From positions 1 to 64,000 of the forward strand of contig NZ_JBHUJW010000004.1 of NCBI RefSeq assembly GCF_042683565.1: a stretch of 64,000 bases of DNA. Reading direction: 5' to 3'. Origin of the DNA: Brevibacillus sp042683565 (GTDB lineage: Bacteria; Bacillota; Bacilli; Brevibacillales; Brevibacillaceae). Shown one piece after another: positions 51,412-59,874 of the stretch; the first letter of the stretch is position 1; every line of letters begins with the position of its first letter. Made by a program: the position numbers and the translations under genes. The notes under the pieces were generated by a model. The model ran no database searches. It saw only the letters and a program-made list of their open reading frames with translations, and was not told where the DNA came from.

Positions 51412-52695
51412 CTACGACTGTTTGCCCGAAGAAATTTGGGAGATCTTTCCGAGAATCCCCAGCTTCGTTTGGCTAAACTTGCTCGCTTTGATGGCATCGA
51501 GATCGTTTTTCTTCCTCTTCGCCGGAATCAGTCCGTTCGGTCGGTACAACGCCACGAGAATCAGCATGATCCCGAAGACGAGACGCTGGAACTTGGATGG
51601 GTCCAACTGGTTCGGCAGGTTAATGACACCGGCCTGCTGCAGGGAGTGCAGGAAGTTGGAGAACTCCTTGAGCAGCTGTACTTGCAGGATCGTAACGAAA
51701 GCCGCCCCCAGCACCACGCCCGGGATGCTGCCGCTGCCGCCCAGAATGACCATGACGAGAATACCGATCGACTCCATCAGTGTAAAGGATGTCGGGTCGA
51801 CAAAGGTCTGCTTCGCCGCAAAGATGACACCGACCACACCTGCAAAGGATGCGCCTGTCGCAAATGCAGCCAGCTTCGCGTTCAGCAGGGAGATCCCCAT
51901 CGACTGGGCAGCCAGCTCGTCTTCGCGAACGGCAATCCACGCACGGCCCAGACGGGAATGCTCAAAGCGGATGTTCGCCAGGACGATGAAGGCGATGACG
52001 AACAGCACGATAAAGTAGAAGTAAAACGGCGTGCCCATTTTCAAACCGAACAGCTCCGGCGACGGAATCGGGGTGATCCCCTGCGGACCGTTCGTGATGT
52101 TGATCGGCTTGTCCAGGTTATTGAAAATAATGCGAATAATCTCCCCGAAGCCGAGTGTAACGATTGCCAGGTAGTCACCTTTTACCCGGAGAACGGGCAA
52201 ACCGAGCAATATCCCAAAGATGGCTGCTACAATCAATCCGACAATGAGGAACGGCCAGAACCATTCGCCCGACAGCGGGAACAGGTTGCCCGGGATGAAT
52301 TCATTGGCCTGGGACGTGGAGAAGATCGCGTAGGCGTATGCCCCTGCCGCAAAGAACGCAACGTATCCCAGGTCGAGCAAGCCCGCGAAACCGACTACGA
52401 TGTTCAGCCCGAGCGCCATGGCGACGTAAATCCCTACCTGCGAAGCTACCTCCATGTAGTAGCGGTTTTCCCCGGCTACCAGCGGGATGATGACCAAAAG
52501 AACTGCTGTCCCGATCAACATTTTGACCAGTTTGGACGTGTTGGTGTAGTAGACCAGCACGATCGAGGAGAGAATCCCCAGGAACGCGATAACCGATTTA
52601 TCCAGGAAGTGCAGGAAAGCAGTAAAAACTGCGATCCAGATCAACGTGACGTAAAGCGGAATGCCATTGAACGATTTCCATTTCATGTTTGCCAT
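51412..52695 (-). CDS. livM: Branched-chain amino-acid ABC permease LivM
   Basis: The 427-residue membrane protein has about ten helices and typical LivM segments: AMALGLNIVVGFAGLLDLGY, YLAIVTLGFGEIIRI and RAWIAVREDELAAQSMGISL, the coupling region for the ATPases. ATG at 52695 follows TAGGTG; a GTG three codons upstream is possible. It forms the channel with LivH. Confidence 0.93.
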   Translation of the reverse strand: MANMKWKSFNGIPLYVTLIWIAVFTAFLHFLDKSVIAFLGILSSIVLVYYTNTSKLVKMLIGTAVLLVIIPLVAGENRYYMEVASQVGIYVAMALGLNIVVGFAGLLDLGYVAFFAAGAYAYAIFSTSQANEFIPGNLFPLSGEWFWPFLIVGLIVAAIFGILLGLPVLRVKGDYLAIVTLGFGEIIRIIFNNLDKPINITNGPQGITPIPSPELFGLKMGTPFYFYFIVLFVIAFIVLANIRFEHSRLGRAWIAVREDELAAQSMGISLLNAKLAAFATGASFAGVVGVIFAAKQTFVDPTSFTLMESIGILVMVILGGSGSIPGVVLGAAFVTILQVQLLKEFSNFLHSLQQAGVINLPNQLDPSKFQRLVFGIMLILVALYRPNGLIPAKRKKNDLDAIKASKFSQTKLGILGKISQISSGKQS

Positions 52696-52704
52696 CGTAT
52701 TCAC

Positions 52705-53658
52705 CTACACTTTCTCTTTCACAGCTTCGCCAAACAGCCCTTCCGGTTTGAAGAGAAGCACGAGGATTAGAATGCTGAATGCAAACACGTCTTTGTACTC
52801 GGCACCGAATGCACCATTGGTCAGCGGCCCCATGTACGCCCCGGAGAGGGACTCCAGCAAGCCGAGCAGCACACCGCCCACCATCGCTCCGCGCAGGTTG
52901 CCGATCCCGCCCAGTACAGCCGCAGTAAAGGCCTTGAGCCCAAGGATAAAGCCGATATACGGGTCGATCGTGCCGTAATTCTGGGCAAACAACACGCCCG
53001 TCGCTCCACCGAGAGAGGAGCCGATCAGGAAGGTCAGCATGATTACCTTGTCCACATTTATAGTCATCAGCGAAGCCGTGCTTCTGTCCTGTGCTACGGC
53101 ACGCATGGCGATTCCCCACTTGGATTTGTTCACAAACACCGTCAGACCTACCATCATTACAATTGCGATCACAATGACAATCAGCGCTTTGGACGGAATG
53201 GTCGCGATGCCGCCCAAAGAGATAGTACTGGTAAAAAGTGTAGGAGTGTTCAGATAAAACTCGTTACGCGCGAGGGCTTCAGTGAAACGAACCAGGTCCT
53301 GCAGCAAAAACGATACGCCAATCGCAGAAATCAGCGGCACGAGACGAGGCGCCCCCCGCAGCGGACGGTAAGCGACACGTTCGATCAAAACCCCCAAAGC
53401 TCCAGTCAGCACCATCGCCACAACCAAGGTGATGAACAGAGCGACGAACGGATTCATCCCTTGCAGTGAGCCCATCGCATCGGTAATCAGCAACACTTCT
53501 GTACCGACAAATGCCCCCACCATGAAAATTTCTCCATGAGCGAAGTTGATAAATTCCAAAATCCCGTAAACCATAGTGTAACCAAGTGCCACAACAGCGT
53601 ACATGAAGCCAAGTGTTAACCCGTCAACCAACACCTGAGGCAAAATGTTGAGCAACAT
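52705..53658 (-). CDS. livH: Branched-chain amino-acid ABC permease LivH
   Basis: The 317-residue membrane protein has about eight helices; ALGYTMVYGILEFINFAHGE and GIAMRAVAQDRSTASLM are typical of LivH. ATG at 53658 (MLLNILPQVLVDG) follows GAGGG; the frame is open 42 codons further up without coding character. It is separated from the binding-protein gene by a hairpin. Confidence 0.93.
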   Translation of the reverse strand: MLLNILPQVLVDGLTLGFMYAVVALGYTMVYGILEFINFAHGEIFMVGAFVGTEVLLITDAMGSLQGMNPFVALFITLVVAMVLTGALGVLIERVAYRPLRGAPRLVPLISAIGVSFLLQDLVRFTEALARNEFYLNTPTLFTSTISLGGIATIPSKALIVIVIAIVMMVGLTVFVNKSKWGIAMRAVAQDRSTASLMTINVDKVIMLTFLIGSSLGGATGVLFAQNYGTIDPYIGFILGLKAFTAAVLGGIGNLRGAMVGGVLLGLLESLSGAYMGPLTNGAFGAEYKDVFAFSILILVLLFKPEGLFGEAVKEKV

Positions 53659-53731
53659 GCTTTCCCATCCCTCATTTCTTCGTGAACTTGTAGAAATCTT
53701 CTGCATCTCAAACAGGAGGTGGCGAATGCCC

Positions 53732-53766
53732 AAAAAGGAAGGGGCGCACATCGCGTGTCGCCCCTT
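53732..53766 (-). terminator. Hairpin between livJ and livH
   Basis: On the minus strand AAGGGGCG and CGCCCCTT pair with an inner ACACGCGATGTG loop, followed by CCTTTTTGG. It sits 40 nt after the livJ stop and would lower transcription of the transporter genes relative to the binding protein. Confidence 0.65.
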
Positions 53767-53807
53767 ATTTGGTTGAGGCTGCAAGTTAAGATTCTATGAT
53801 GTCTGGT

Positions 53808-55061
53808 TTATTCTGCCTTGCCTACAAAGTTGGATTTGTTTTTGTCGTACTTATAAATGAATACGTCTGCATTCACGTTGTCACCTTTGTCATCAAAGGT
53901 AACTTTTGTAAATTGACCTTGGAAATCTTTTGTTTTGTGTACGGCATCGAGGACTTGCTCGCGGGTAGGCTTTTTGCCGCCGTTCGCCTTGATCGCTTCC
54001 AGTACGCCGTTCAGGATGACGTTCATCGAGTCATAGCCGTAAACGGAATACGTCTCGAGAGGCTTTTTCGTAGTTGCCTTGTACTCTTCTGCCCACTTCT
54101 TGCCCTCTTCGGTTTGCGTCACGTCACCTGCTACGGACGTGAATACAACGCCTTCAACGGCATCGCCGGCAATTTTAATCATATCAGAAGAGTCCAAGCC
54201 GTCGCCACCCATAAAGTATCCTTTGTAACCCTTTTCACGGGCTTGTTTCACCAGGATGCCGCCCTCTGGGTAGAGACCGCCGAAGAAGATGATGTCAGGA
54301 TTCTTCGCCGTCACCTGGTTCAGAACAGCGCTGTAGTCTTTTTCGCCTTGCGTGATGCCTTCATAGCCGAGGATTTGCACGCCGTCCTTCTCGAACTGCG
54401 CTTTCACCTGATCGCCCAGACCTTGACCGTACGCGGTCTTGTCGTGGATGATGAACGCGGTTTTTACGCCGAGCGTGTTTTTCGCGTACATCGCTGCTTT
54501 TGGCCCCTGCGCGTCGTCGCGAGCGCAGATGCGGTGCACGGTCTTCTTGCCTTCCTCTGTCAGCTTGACCGCGGTGTTCGCCGGGGACACCATGACCAGC
54601 TTGCCTTCCTCGTACTTCACGGACGAAGGAATGGCGACGCCGGAGTTCAGGTGGCCGACTACGCCGTACACATCGGGATCGGAAATGAGCATTTCCGCGT
54701 TCGATACCCCGATTTTCGGGTCTGCCTGGTCATCCTGCGGGAAGAGCTGGATGTCGAAGCCCAGTGCCTTGAATTCGTCCTTGCGTTGGTTCAGTGCGTA
54801 TTCAGCGCCAGTTTTGATCGCGTCGCCCAGGGACGATTGGTTCCCGGACAGTGGGGTTTGTGTCGCGATCTTGATGACACCCCCGTTAGCAGGTGCAGCG
54901 CTTCCACCGTTGCTGCCGGAGTTGCTGCTCGGCTGTGCCTGTGCCTGACTGCCTCCGTTTGCGCTGTTGCCTCCTGAACTGTTTCCACCCGCGCAACCAG
55001 TCAATGCAACGCTTGCTACTAATACCGCAGAGAGAATGCTGACGTGAGAGAGCTTTTTCAT
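53808..55061 (-). CDS. livJ: Branched-chain amino-acid binding lipoprotein
   Basis: The 417-residue lipoprotein has a signal peptide ending VALTGCAGG (lipobox), a Ser/Gly/Asn/Gln-rich linker of about 35 residues, and a Leu/Ile/Val-binding domain: VIKIATQTPLSGNQSSLGDA, FIIHDKTAYGQGLGDQVKAQ, PDIIFFGGLYPEGGILVKQA. It delivers amino acids to LivHMGF. Ligand preference (Leu, Ile, Val or other amides) is not visible. AAAGGGGG precedes the ATG. It is the first gene of the operon. Confidence 0.93.
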   Translation of the reverse strand: MKKLSHVSILSAVLVASVALTGCAGGNSSGGNSANGGSQAQAQPSSNSGSNGGSAAPANGGVIKIATQTPLSGNQSSLGDAIKTGAEYALNQRKDEFKALGFDIQLFPQDDQADPKIGVSNAEMLISDPDVYGVVGHLNSGVAIPSSVKYEEGKLVMVSPANTAVKLTEEGKKTVHRICARDDAQGPKAAMYAKNTLGVKTAFIIHDKTAYGQGLGDQVKAQFEKDGVQILGYEGITQGEKDYSAVLNQVTAKNPDIIFFGGLYPEGGILVKQAREKGYKGYFMGGDGLDSSDMIKIAGDAVEGVVFTSVAGDVTQTEEGKKWAEEYKATTKKPLETYSVYGYDSMNVILNGVLEAIKANGGKKPTREQVLDAVHKTKDFQGQFTKVTFDDKGDNVNADVFIYKYDKNKSNFVGKAE

Positions 55062-55195
55062 GCGGAATTGAATCCCCCTTTAAATTTTTCTTTATTTTTT
55101 GTTTTCCCATAACCATCTCTCTCTTTTACCTGGTTGCGACTTCGTAAACACTGGATGGAATCGGTATAAAGACAGATATGGCCTGGTTCTTCTTT

Positions 55196-55223
55196 ATTGT
55201 AAAATAAATCGCAAAATTTACAA
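55196..55223 (-). promoter_or_regulatory. Probable promoter of the liv operon
   Basis: On the minus strand TTGTAA and TACAAT are 16 nt apart, about 135 nt before the livJ ATG. The surrounding 55062-55357 is AT-rich and non-coding; I see no clear CodY box in it. Confidence 0.5.
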
Positions 55224-55357
55224 GAGAAAATATATAAATTTCAAATACATGTATATCCAATACATACTCAGTAATTTTAGATCCAGATTGAAATTAAAAT
55301 GATATATCATAACTTTTTCGTGGTGAAGCGTTAATGTTATGAATAAAAAACTTGCGC

Positions 55358-57112
55358 TCAATCTAGCGGAACTGATGGAAACAGGATGCGCCCGCTTTTG
55401 ACATCCACGATTCCGTCTGCCGTGAGCCGGGCATACGGCAAATGCGTCGCGGTAAAAAAGAGAAGCGAATACAGCGGATCGAGATGGTCGTGTCCCTTCG
55501 CCCGCAGACGCGCGATCAATGCCTCGGCCATGCCGATGACTTCCTCCATCGGAGATGCGGAAAATTTTCCGGCAAGCGGCAGGGGGCACTCGCACGCGAC
55601 CGTTCCCTCGTCGATGAGCACGACTCCTCCTCCGATTGCCCGCACGCGCTCCATCGCTGCCGCCATCGCCTGCGGATCACGCCCGATGACGACCCACTCC
55701 CCTGACGCCGTGTACGTGCTGGCCAGGCCCTGCAGATCGCGTCCATACCCGCGCAGCAGCGACACGCTTCGCCTGCGCCCCACCGGGTCTATGCTCGCGA
55801 TCAGAGCCAACTCGGGGTCATCCTCAACGGAGACGTACCCTTCTGCGTCCACAGGCAGCTCCTCCAGCTCCAGCCTCGTGATCACCGCGTTTTGCATGTG
55901 CAGCACGGGAGTTTTGTCATCGGTCGGCCGCAAACGGAACCAGCCTGTATCGATCCGCCCTCTCATTACGTCGACAGCCGGGAACGCGTACTTTTCCCAT
56001 TGCGGCTGTACGGTCGGGACGAGCAGCTTGCCATTTTCCGCAGCGCGGCGGCCGTTGGCGATTACCGTGACAGGCGTCGGCTCGTCTCTGGCGGACAAGA
56101 TCAGCATGTCAGCGATCCTGCCCGGGGCGATGCCGCCAATCTCAGCGTCCAGCCCGTAGTAGACGGCAGGGTTTAACGTCGCCATGACGTACGCTTCCTC
56201 AGGCGGCATCCCCGCTTCGATGGCGACCCGAATGGTGTAATCCATCAGGCCGTTTCTGTGCATGGGCGGCGTGCTGCCGTCCGAGGTAAGCATCATCCGC
56301 GGCGACCACGGCAGCCCCAATTCCAGCCAGCCTTTGACAAGCTCGGGCAGGTCCGGCCGGATCGACGAGTGGCGCAGGGTGGCGTACATGCCGAGCTGCA
56401 GCCGCTGCAGCAGATCCTTTGCCGTGATCCCTTCGTGGCAAGCCGTAATGCCTGCCGCGCCCGCCGTATTCAGCGTCTCTGCTGACGCTCCCGGATGGTG
56501 TCCTTCCATCCGCTTGCCCAGGTCGCGGGAATGCTTGAGCCCGTACAGGAGCGTCTCGTCCTCCGTCAGAACGCCCGTCCAGTCGGTCAACTCCCCGCCC
56601 TGCACGACCAATGGATGCTCCAGCATACGCTTGATGCCCTCGCGTGTAAATTGCGGATGCTCCTTTCCGGTCTGCGGATCGAGGCGTGCCCAGAAGTATT
56701 GCTTCACCGGGTGGGCGGTCAGCGATTCCATAATTTCCTTGACTTGGGCGAACGGCAGGTTCATCAGCATGAGTGTGTCGGATACAAGTGTCGTCGTCCC
56801 CCGCTGCAGGGCGAAATCCGCCAGTGTGTAGGGATTGTACCACTGAAACGGGTGGGCATGCGGTTCAAAGTATCCCGGGACGAGAAACTGCCCCGATGCA
56901 TCCACCAGCTCGGTATGTTCGTCCACCAGCGGCTTCTTTTCCCCGACATAGGCGATCCGCTCGCCTGCGGTCACGACATGGACTTGCTGCCACGTTTTTG
57001 TATAGACATTCAGCACCTGTGCGCCAAAAATCCACATACTGGCCGGCTCCTGCCGCCTGCTCACGCGCAACAAGCGCAAATATGCCTCCGTCGATAGCGG
57101 CCTTGCTCGCAT
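55358..57112 (-). CDS. yerA: Adenine deaminase-like amidohydrolase YerA
   Basis: The 584-residue protein belongs to the adenine deaminase (Ade) branch of amidohydrolases. The N-terminal metal motif is PGYFEPHAHPF, followed by TACHEGI, LTSDGSTPP with the metal-binding Asp, and LNPAVYYGLDAEIGGIAPGR. The C-terminal third is the Ade C-terminal domain (VLIDEGTVACECPLPLAGK). B. subtilis YerA has this layout; adenine as substrate has not been shown to my knowledge. The start is uncertain: an ATG at 57112 is used here, and a later ATG (MWIFGAQ, 57037) also fits. Confidence 0.85.
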   Translation of the reverse strand: MRARPLSTEAYLRLLRVSRRQEPASMWIFGAQVLNVYTKTWQQVHVVTAGERIAYVGEKKPLVDEHTELVDASGQFLVPGYFEPHAHPFQWYNPYTLADFALQRGTTTLVSDTLMLMNLPFAQVKEIMESLTAHPVKQYFWARLDPQTGKEHPQFTREGIKRMLEHPLVVQGGELTDWTGVLTEDETLLYGLKHSRDLGKRMEGHHPGASAETLNTAGAAGITACHEGITAKDLLQRLQLGMYATLRHSSIRPDLPELVKGWLELGLPWSPRMMLTSDGSTPPMHRNGLMDYTIRVAIEAGMPPEEAYVMATLNPAVYYGLDAEIGGIAPGRIADMLILSARDEPTPVTVIANGRRAAENGKLLVPTVQPQWEKYAFPAVDVMRGRIDTGWFRLRPTDDKTPVLHMQNAVITRLELEELPVDAEGYVSVEDDPELALIASIDPVGRRRSVSLLRGYGRDLQGLASTYTASGEWVVIGRDPQAMAAAMERVRAIGGGVVLIDEGTVACECPLPLAGKFSASPMEEVIGMAEALIARLRAKGHDHLDPLYSLLFFTATHLPYARLTADGIVDVKSGRILFPSVPLD

Positions 57113-57317
57113 GGCTCTCTCCTCCTCGACTTTTTCTGTCCATCCTTTTTGCGAATTTCACGAACCGACTGAGCGACCGCTCACCCGCTCCTGCATAACT
57201 TTTTCGCTGCCGCTCGGCTTAGTCCTGCTCACCCGCTAGAAACAATTTCCGCGCGTGCATTCACCGCCTGCGGCACAGACTAGCCGGTAGAAGCGATTTT
57301 ATAGGAGGCAGACCACC

Positions 57318-57866
57318 ATGCAAAAAAACGTCGGCACGACAGATGCCCTCATTCGCATTACCGGAGGACTTTTGGGACTGGCATACGGCATCGGCAGGAT
57401 GAGTCGTCGGCCGTACAAGGCCCCGTGGCTGTTGATGGCTTTCTCCGCCATGAAGGTCGCCGAGGGCGTGACCAGGCAATGCCTGATGTACCGCGCCCTG
57501 GGTATCAATACCTACGCGCCCCGCGCGGAAAAAGGAATGCCGAACTTGCTGGCGCAGGCGAAAAACAAAGGCTTCCAGATGGTCATGAGCCAGGTCGCAC
57601 GCACCATGAATGCCCGCAAAAACGAGGAAACCACTCCCAGCCCGCAGAACCATGCCGCCGGGGAGAAACAGGAACACCGCCAGGAGGGCAGCAAATCGAA
57701 AGAGCGCAACCTCTCTCCCGAAGACCAACTGCTGGAAAAAACTGCACAGGAATTCGTTACCGCCCAATCCAAAGGCAAGGAAAAGAAGAGCGCCGCATCG
57801 GGGAGCGAGAAAACCGGTTCCGAGCCATACAGTCATGACGAGCATCGCTATCCAACCTACTCTTAG
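57318..57866 (+). CDS. DUF2892-type protein with a long charged tail
   Basis: The 182-residue protein begins QKNVGTTDALIRITGGLLGL, the opening of DUF2892/YgaP-like membrane domains, with two short hydrophobic segments (about 13-25 and 38-52) and a Cys in TRQCLMYRALGI. From residue 100 on it is rich in Lys, Glu, Ser and Gln and probably disordered. Function unknown. GGAGG lies about 8 nt before the ATG. A 44-residue membrane peptide gene follows at once and is probably co-transcribed. Confidence 0.75.
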   Translation: MQKNVGTTDALIRITGGLLGLAYGIGRMSRRPYKAPWLLMAFSAMKVAEGVTRQCLMYRALGINTYAPRAEKGMPNLLAQAKNKGFQMVMSQVARTMNARKNEETTPSPQNHAAGEKQEHRQEGSKSKERNLSPEDQLLEKTAQEFVTAQSKGKEKKSAASGSEKTGSEPYSHDEHRYPTYS

Positions 57867-57878
57867 GAGGCAATGTCT

Positions 57879-58013
57879 ATGCTAAGCGGACCCCCGCTGT
57901 ATGAATGGCTGTCCCACAATGCGTTCGTCATCGCCGCCATCGTCGGCGTCATTGCGGTGACGGGTTATTTCGCCTACAACTCGTCGCGCAGAAAAGGCAG
58001 ATACCGCCAGTAA
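57879..58013 (+). CDS. Small membrane protein, 44 aa
   Basis: ATG at 57879 is 8 nt after AGGAGG. The product is MLSGPPLYEWLSHN, then one membrane helix (AFVIAAIVGVIAVTGYFAYN) and a basic end (SSRRKGRYRQ). It lies 12 nt after the DUF2892 gene, and its stop codon is inside the stem of the terminator. Role unknown; layout suggests it works with the upstream membrane protein. Confidence 0.65.
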   Translation: MLSGPPLYEWLSHNAFVIAAIVGVIAVTGYFAYNSSRRKGRYRQ

Positions 58014-58032
58014 CATGTGGCGGTATTTTTTC
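58001..58032 (+). terminator. Terminator of the DUF2892 operon
   Basis: ATACCGCCA and TGGCGGTAT pair around GTAACATG and are followed by six T. The stem begins inside the last codons of the 44-aa gene. Confidence 0.8.
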
Positions 58033-58086
58033 CTTTGCAAAATTACTTGCTTGGCATATAATTGTCAAGTCAACTATTTTGCAAAG
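58033..58086 (+). promoter_or_regulatory. Promoter of the marR-MFS operon within an inverted repeat
   Basis: TTGCAA (58035-58040) and TATAAT (58057-58062) are 16 nt apart, a strong sigma-A promoter. CTTTGCAAAAT (58033-58043) and ATTTTGCAAAG (58076-58086) are a perfect 11-bp inverted repeat that brackets it, one arm over the -35 box and the other in the leader. It is a good candidate for autoregulation by the MarR protein. Confidence 0.6.
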
Positions 58087-58102
58087 AAAGTGGGAAGTCT
58101 CT

Positions 58103-58546
58103 TTGATCGAGCATTGGCACGATGAATCAATCGGTTTTTTGCTGGGGAAAACGTATCGGAAAATCCTTCTGCACGTCACTGCCCATCTGCGCGAGTTTGA
58201 TTTGACCCCGGAGCAGTTTTCCGTTCTGTTCTGCCTGAGCAAAAAAGAGGGCATCAATCAGAAAGAACTCGCCTTGCGCACGGCGAAAGACCAGCCGACC
58301 ATTACGCGGATTCTCGATGCCTTGGCAAAAAAAGGTTTTATCGAGAAGAAGGTCAGCGAAACGGACCGGCGCGCCTTTTTGCTCATGCTGTCTCCCAAAG
58401 GGCGCGAGTGGGTCGAGCTGGCTACGCCTGTAGAGGCCAGAGCCATCGCAGAGGCTGTAGAGGGGCTTAGCGAGGCGGAGCTGCAGGACTTGCGGCGGAT
58501 CTTGCTGAAAATCGCCGACAACGTAAACAGACAGACAAAAGAATAG
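58103..58546 (+). CDS. MarR-family transcriptional regulator
   Basis: The 147-residue protein has the MarR winged helix at about 35-110: LTPEQFSVLFCLSKKEGINQ, KELALRTAKDQPTITRILDA and the wing region KVSETDRRAFLLMLSPKG. TTG at 58103 (LIEHWHDESIGF) is the likely start, 15 nt after the promoter's second repeat arm; the ribosome site is weak (GGGAAG). It is co-read with the MFS transporter below and probably represses both. Confidence 0.9.
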   Translation: MIEHWHDESIGFLLGKTYRKILLHVTAHLREFDLTPEQFSVLFCLSKKEGINQKELALRTAKDQPTITRILDALAKKGFIEKKVSETDRRAFLLMLSPKGREWVELATPVEARAIAEAVEGLSEAELQDLRRILLKIADNVNRQTKE

Positions 58547-58557
58547 GAGTGACACCA

Positions 58558-59772
58558 TTGGGAGAGTCGAGAGAGAAACTATGGTCAAAAGATTTTGTCC
58601 TCATCACGTTGAGCAATTTTATGTTGTTTTTGACGATCCAGATGCAACTGCCGACGTTTCCTGCCTACGCGAAAGAAACTTACTTAGCTAATGATTTTGT
58701 GGCAGGATTGACTGCCAGCTTTTTTGCGCTCGGCGCTGTCGTCGCCCGGATCATTACCGGCGAGCTGCTGAAGACGAAAAACAGCAAGCGCATCCTGAGC
58801 GCCGGACTGTGCATCGCCGGGATCACGACGGCGGGCTACTACCTGACCGGCTCCGTCGTCCTCCTGCTGCTGATGCGCGCCCTGTTCGGCTTCGGTTTCG
58901 GGATCAGCAGCACGACCTTTCCCACCATCGTAACGAACGCCATCCCGTCGAAGCGCATCGGGGAAGGCATGGGCTACTACGGGCTGTCGCAAAGCCTGGC
59001 CCAGGCTCTCGGCCCGATGATCGGCCTGTCCGTCCTGGCGACGTTCGGCTTCGGTTCGATGCTCTCCATCGGGGTAGCCTGCATCGTCCTGATCTTCCCG
59101 CTCATCTCGATCATCCGCGCGTACAGGCAGCCTGCAGCGGGCGCACATGCCCACGAGAAAGGGCTGAAGCGCTTCTACGACAAAAAAATTCTGCTCCCTG
59201 CCTTTCTCAATTTTTGCATGTCCATCACCTACGGGGGGCTGGTGAGCTTTTTGGCTATTTACGGACAAGAAGCCAATCTCGCTCATATCAGCTGGTTTTT
59301 CCTCTGCAATGCCGTAGCGATCGTGCTGGCTCGCCCAATCGCGGGCAAGCTGTTTGACAAAAAAGGGCACATCGCCGTCTTTCCGCCCGGCGCAGTACTG
59401 ATCGGCCTCGGTCTGCTCGGCCTGTCCTACGTGCACAATGACCTCATGGTGATCTCGTCCGCCCTGCTGTACGGACTCGGCTACGGCTGCATCCAGCCCT
59501 CCGCCCAGGCGTGGATGGTGAAAGTGGTGGAGCCGGAGCAGCGCGGCATGGCGAACGGCTTTTTCCTGAACTCGATCGACTGCGGGATCGCGGTCGGCTC
59601 CATCCTGCTGGGCGTCATCGCGTCCCATTCCAGCTTCGCCGTGATGTACCGCATGTCCGCTTTGCTGATGGTGCTGTTTCTGGTCGTGTACTTCCTCTCG
59701 CGGCTGTTTTCCGTCAGGCAGCGCAAAGCGGCAGACGTATCCGTGCCGCTTGGCCAAAACATCGAGGCGTGA
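58558..59772 (+). CDS. MFS transporter under MarR control
   Basis: The 404-residue membrane protein has about 12 helices, with MFS features ARIITGELLKTKNSKRIL (motif A-like) and IPSKRIGEGMGYYGLSQSLA. TTG at 58558 lies 9 nt after AGGAG; a GTG three codons upstream touches the ribosome site. It belongs to the YfhI/arabinose-efflux-like group exporting drugs or metabolites. The substrate is unknown. Confidence 0.88.
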   Translation: MGESREKLWSKDFVLITLSNFMLFLTIQMQLPTFPAYAKETYLANDFVAGLTASFFALGAVVARIITGELLKTKNSKRILSAGLCIAGITTAGYYLTGSVVLLLLMRALFGFGFGISSTTFPTIVTNAIPSKRIGEGMGYYGLSQSLAQALGPMIGLSVLATFGFGSMLSIGVACIVLIFPLISIIRAYRQPAAGAHAHEKGLKRFYDKKILLPAFLNFCMSITYGGLVSFLAIYGQEANLAHISWFFLCNAVAIVLARPIAGKLFDKKGHIAVFPPGAVLIGLGLLGLSYVHNDLMVISSALLYGLGYGCIQPSAQAWMVKVVEPEQRGMANGFFLNSIDCGIAVGSILLGVIASHSSFAVMYRMSALLMVLFLVVYFLSRLFSVRQRKAADVSVPLGQNIEA

Positions 59773-59828
59773 CGGCTCCTTTTGCCGCATGTGCGCATCG
59801 CGGCTGGCTCGATTTTCTCTGCATACTC

Positions 59829-59870
59829 AAGCGGCCCAGGCATTTGAACGCCTGGGCTGCTTGTTGTTTT
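59829..59870 (+). terminator. Terminator between the MFS gene and purD
   Basis: GCGGCCCAGGC and GCCTGGGCTGC pair around ATTTGAAC and are followed by TTGTTGTTTT. It serves the plus-strand MFS operon; purD on the other strand ends just beyond it. Confidence 0.7.
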
Positions 59871-59874
59871 GCCT

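Noticed and set aside
55062..55357. CodY box upstream of the liv operon
   Set aside because: AT-rich stretches are present, but none matches AATTTTCWGAAAATT well enough to call.
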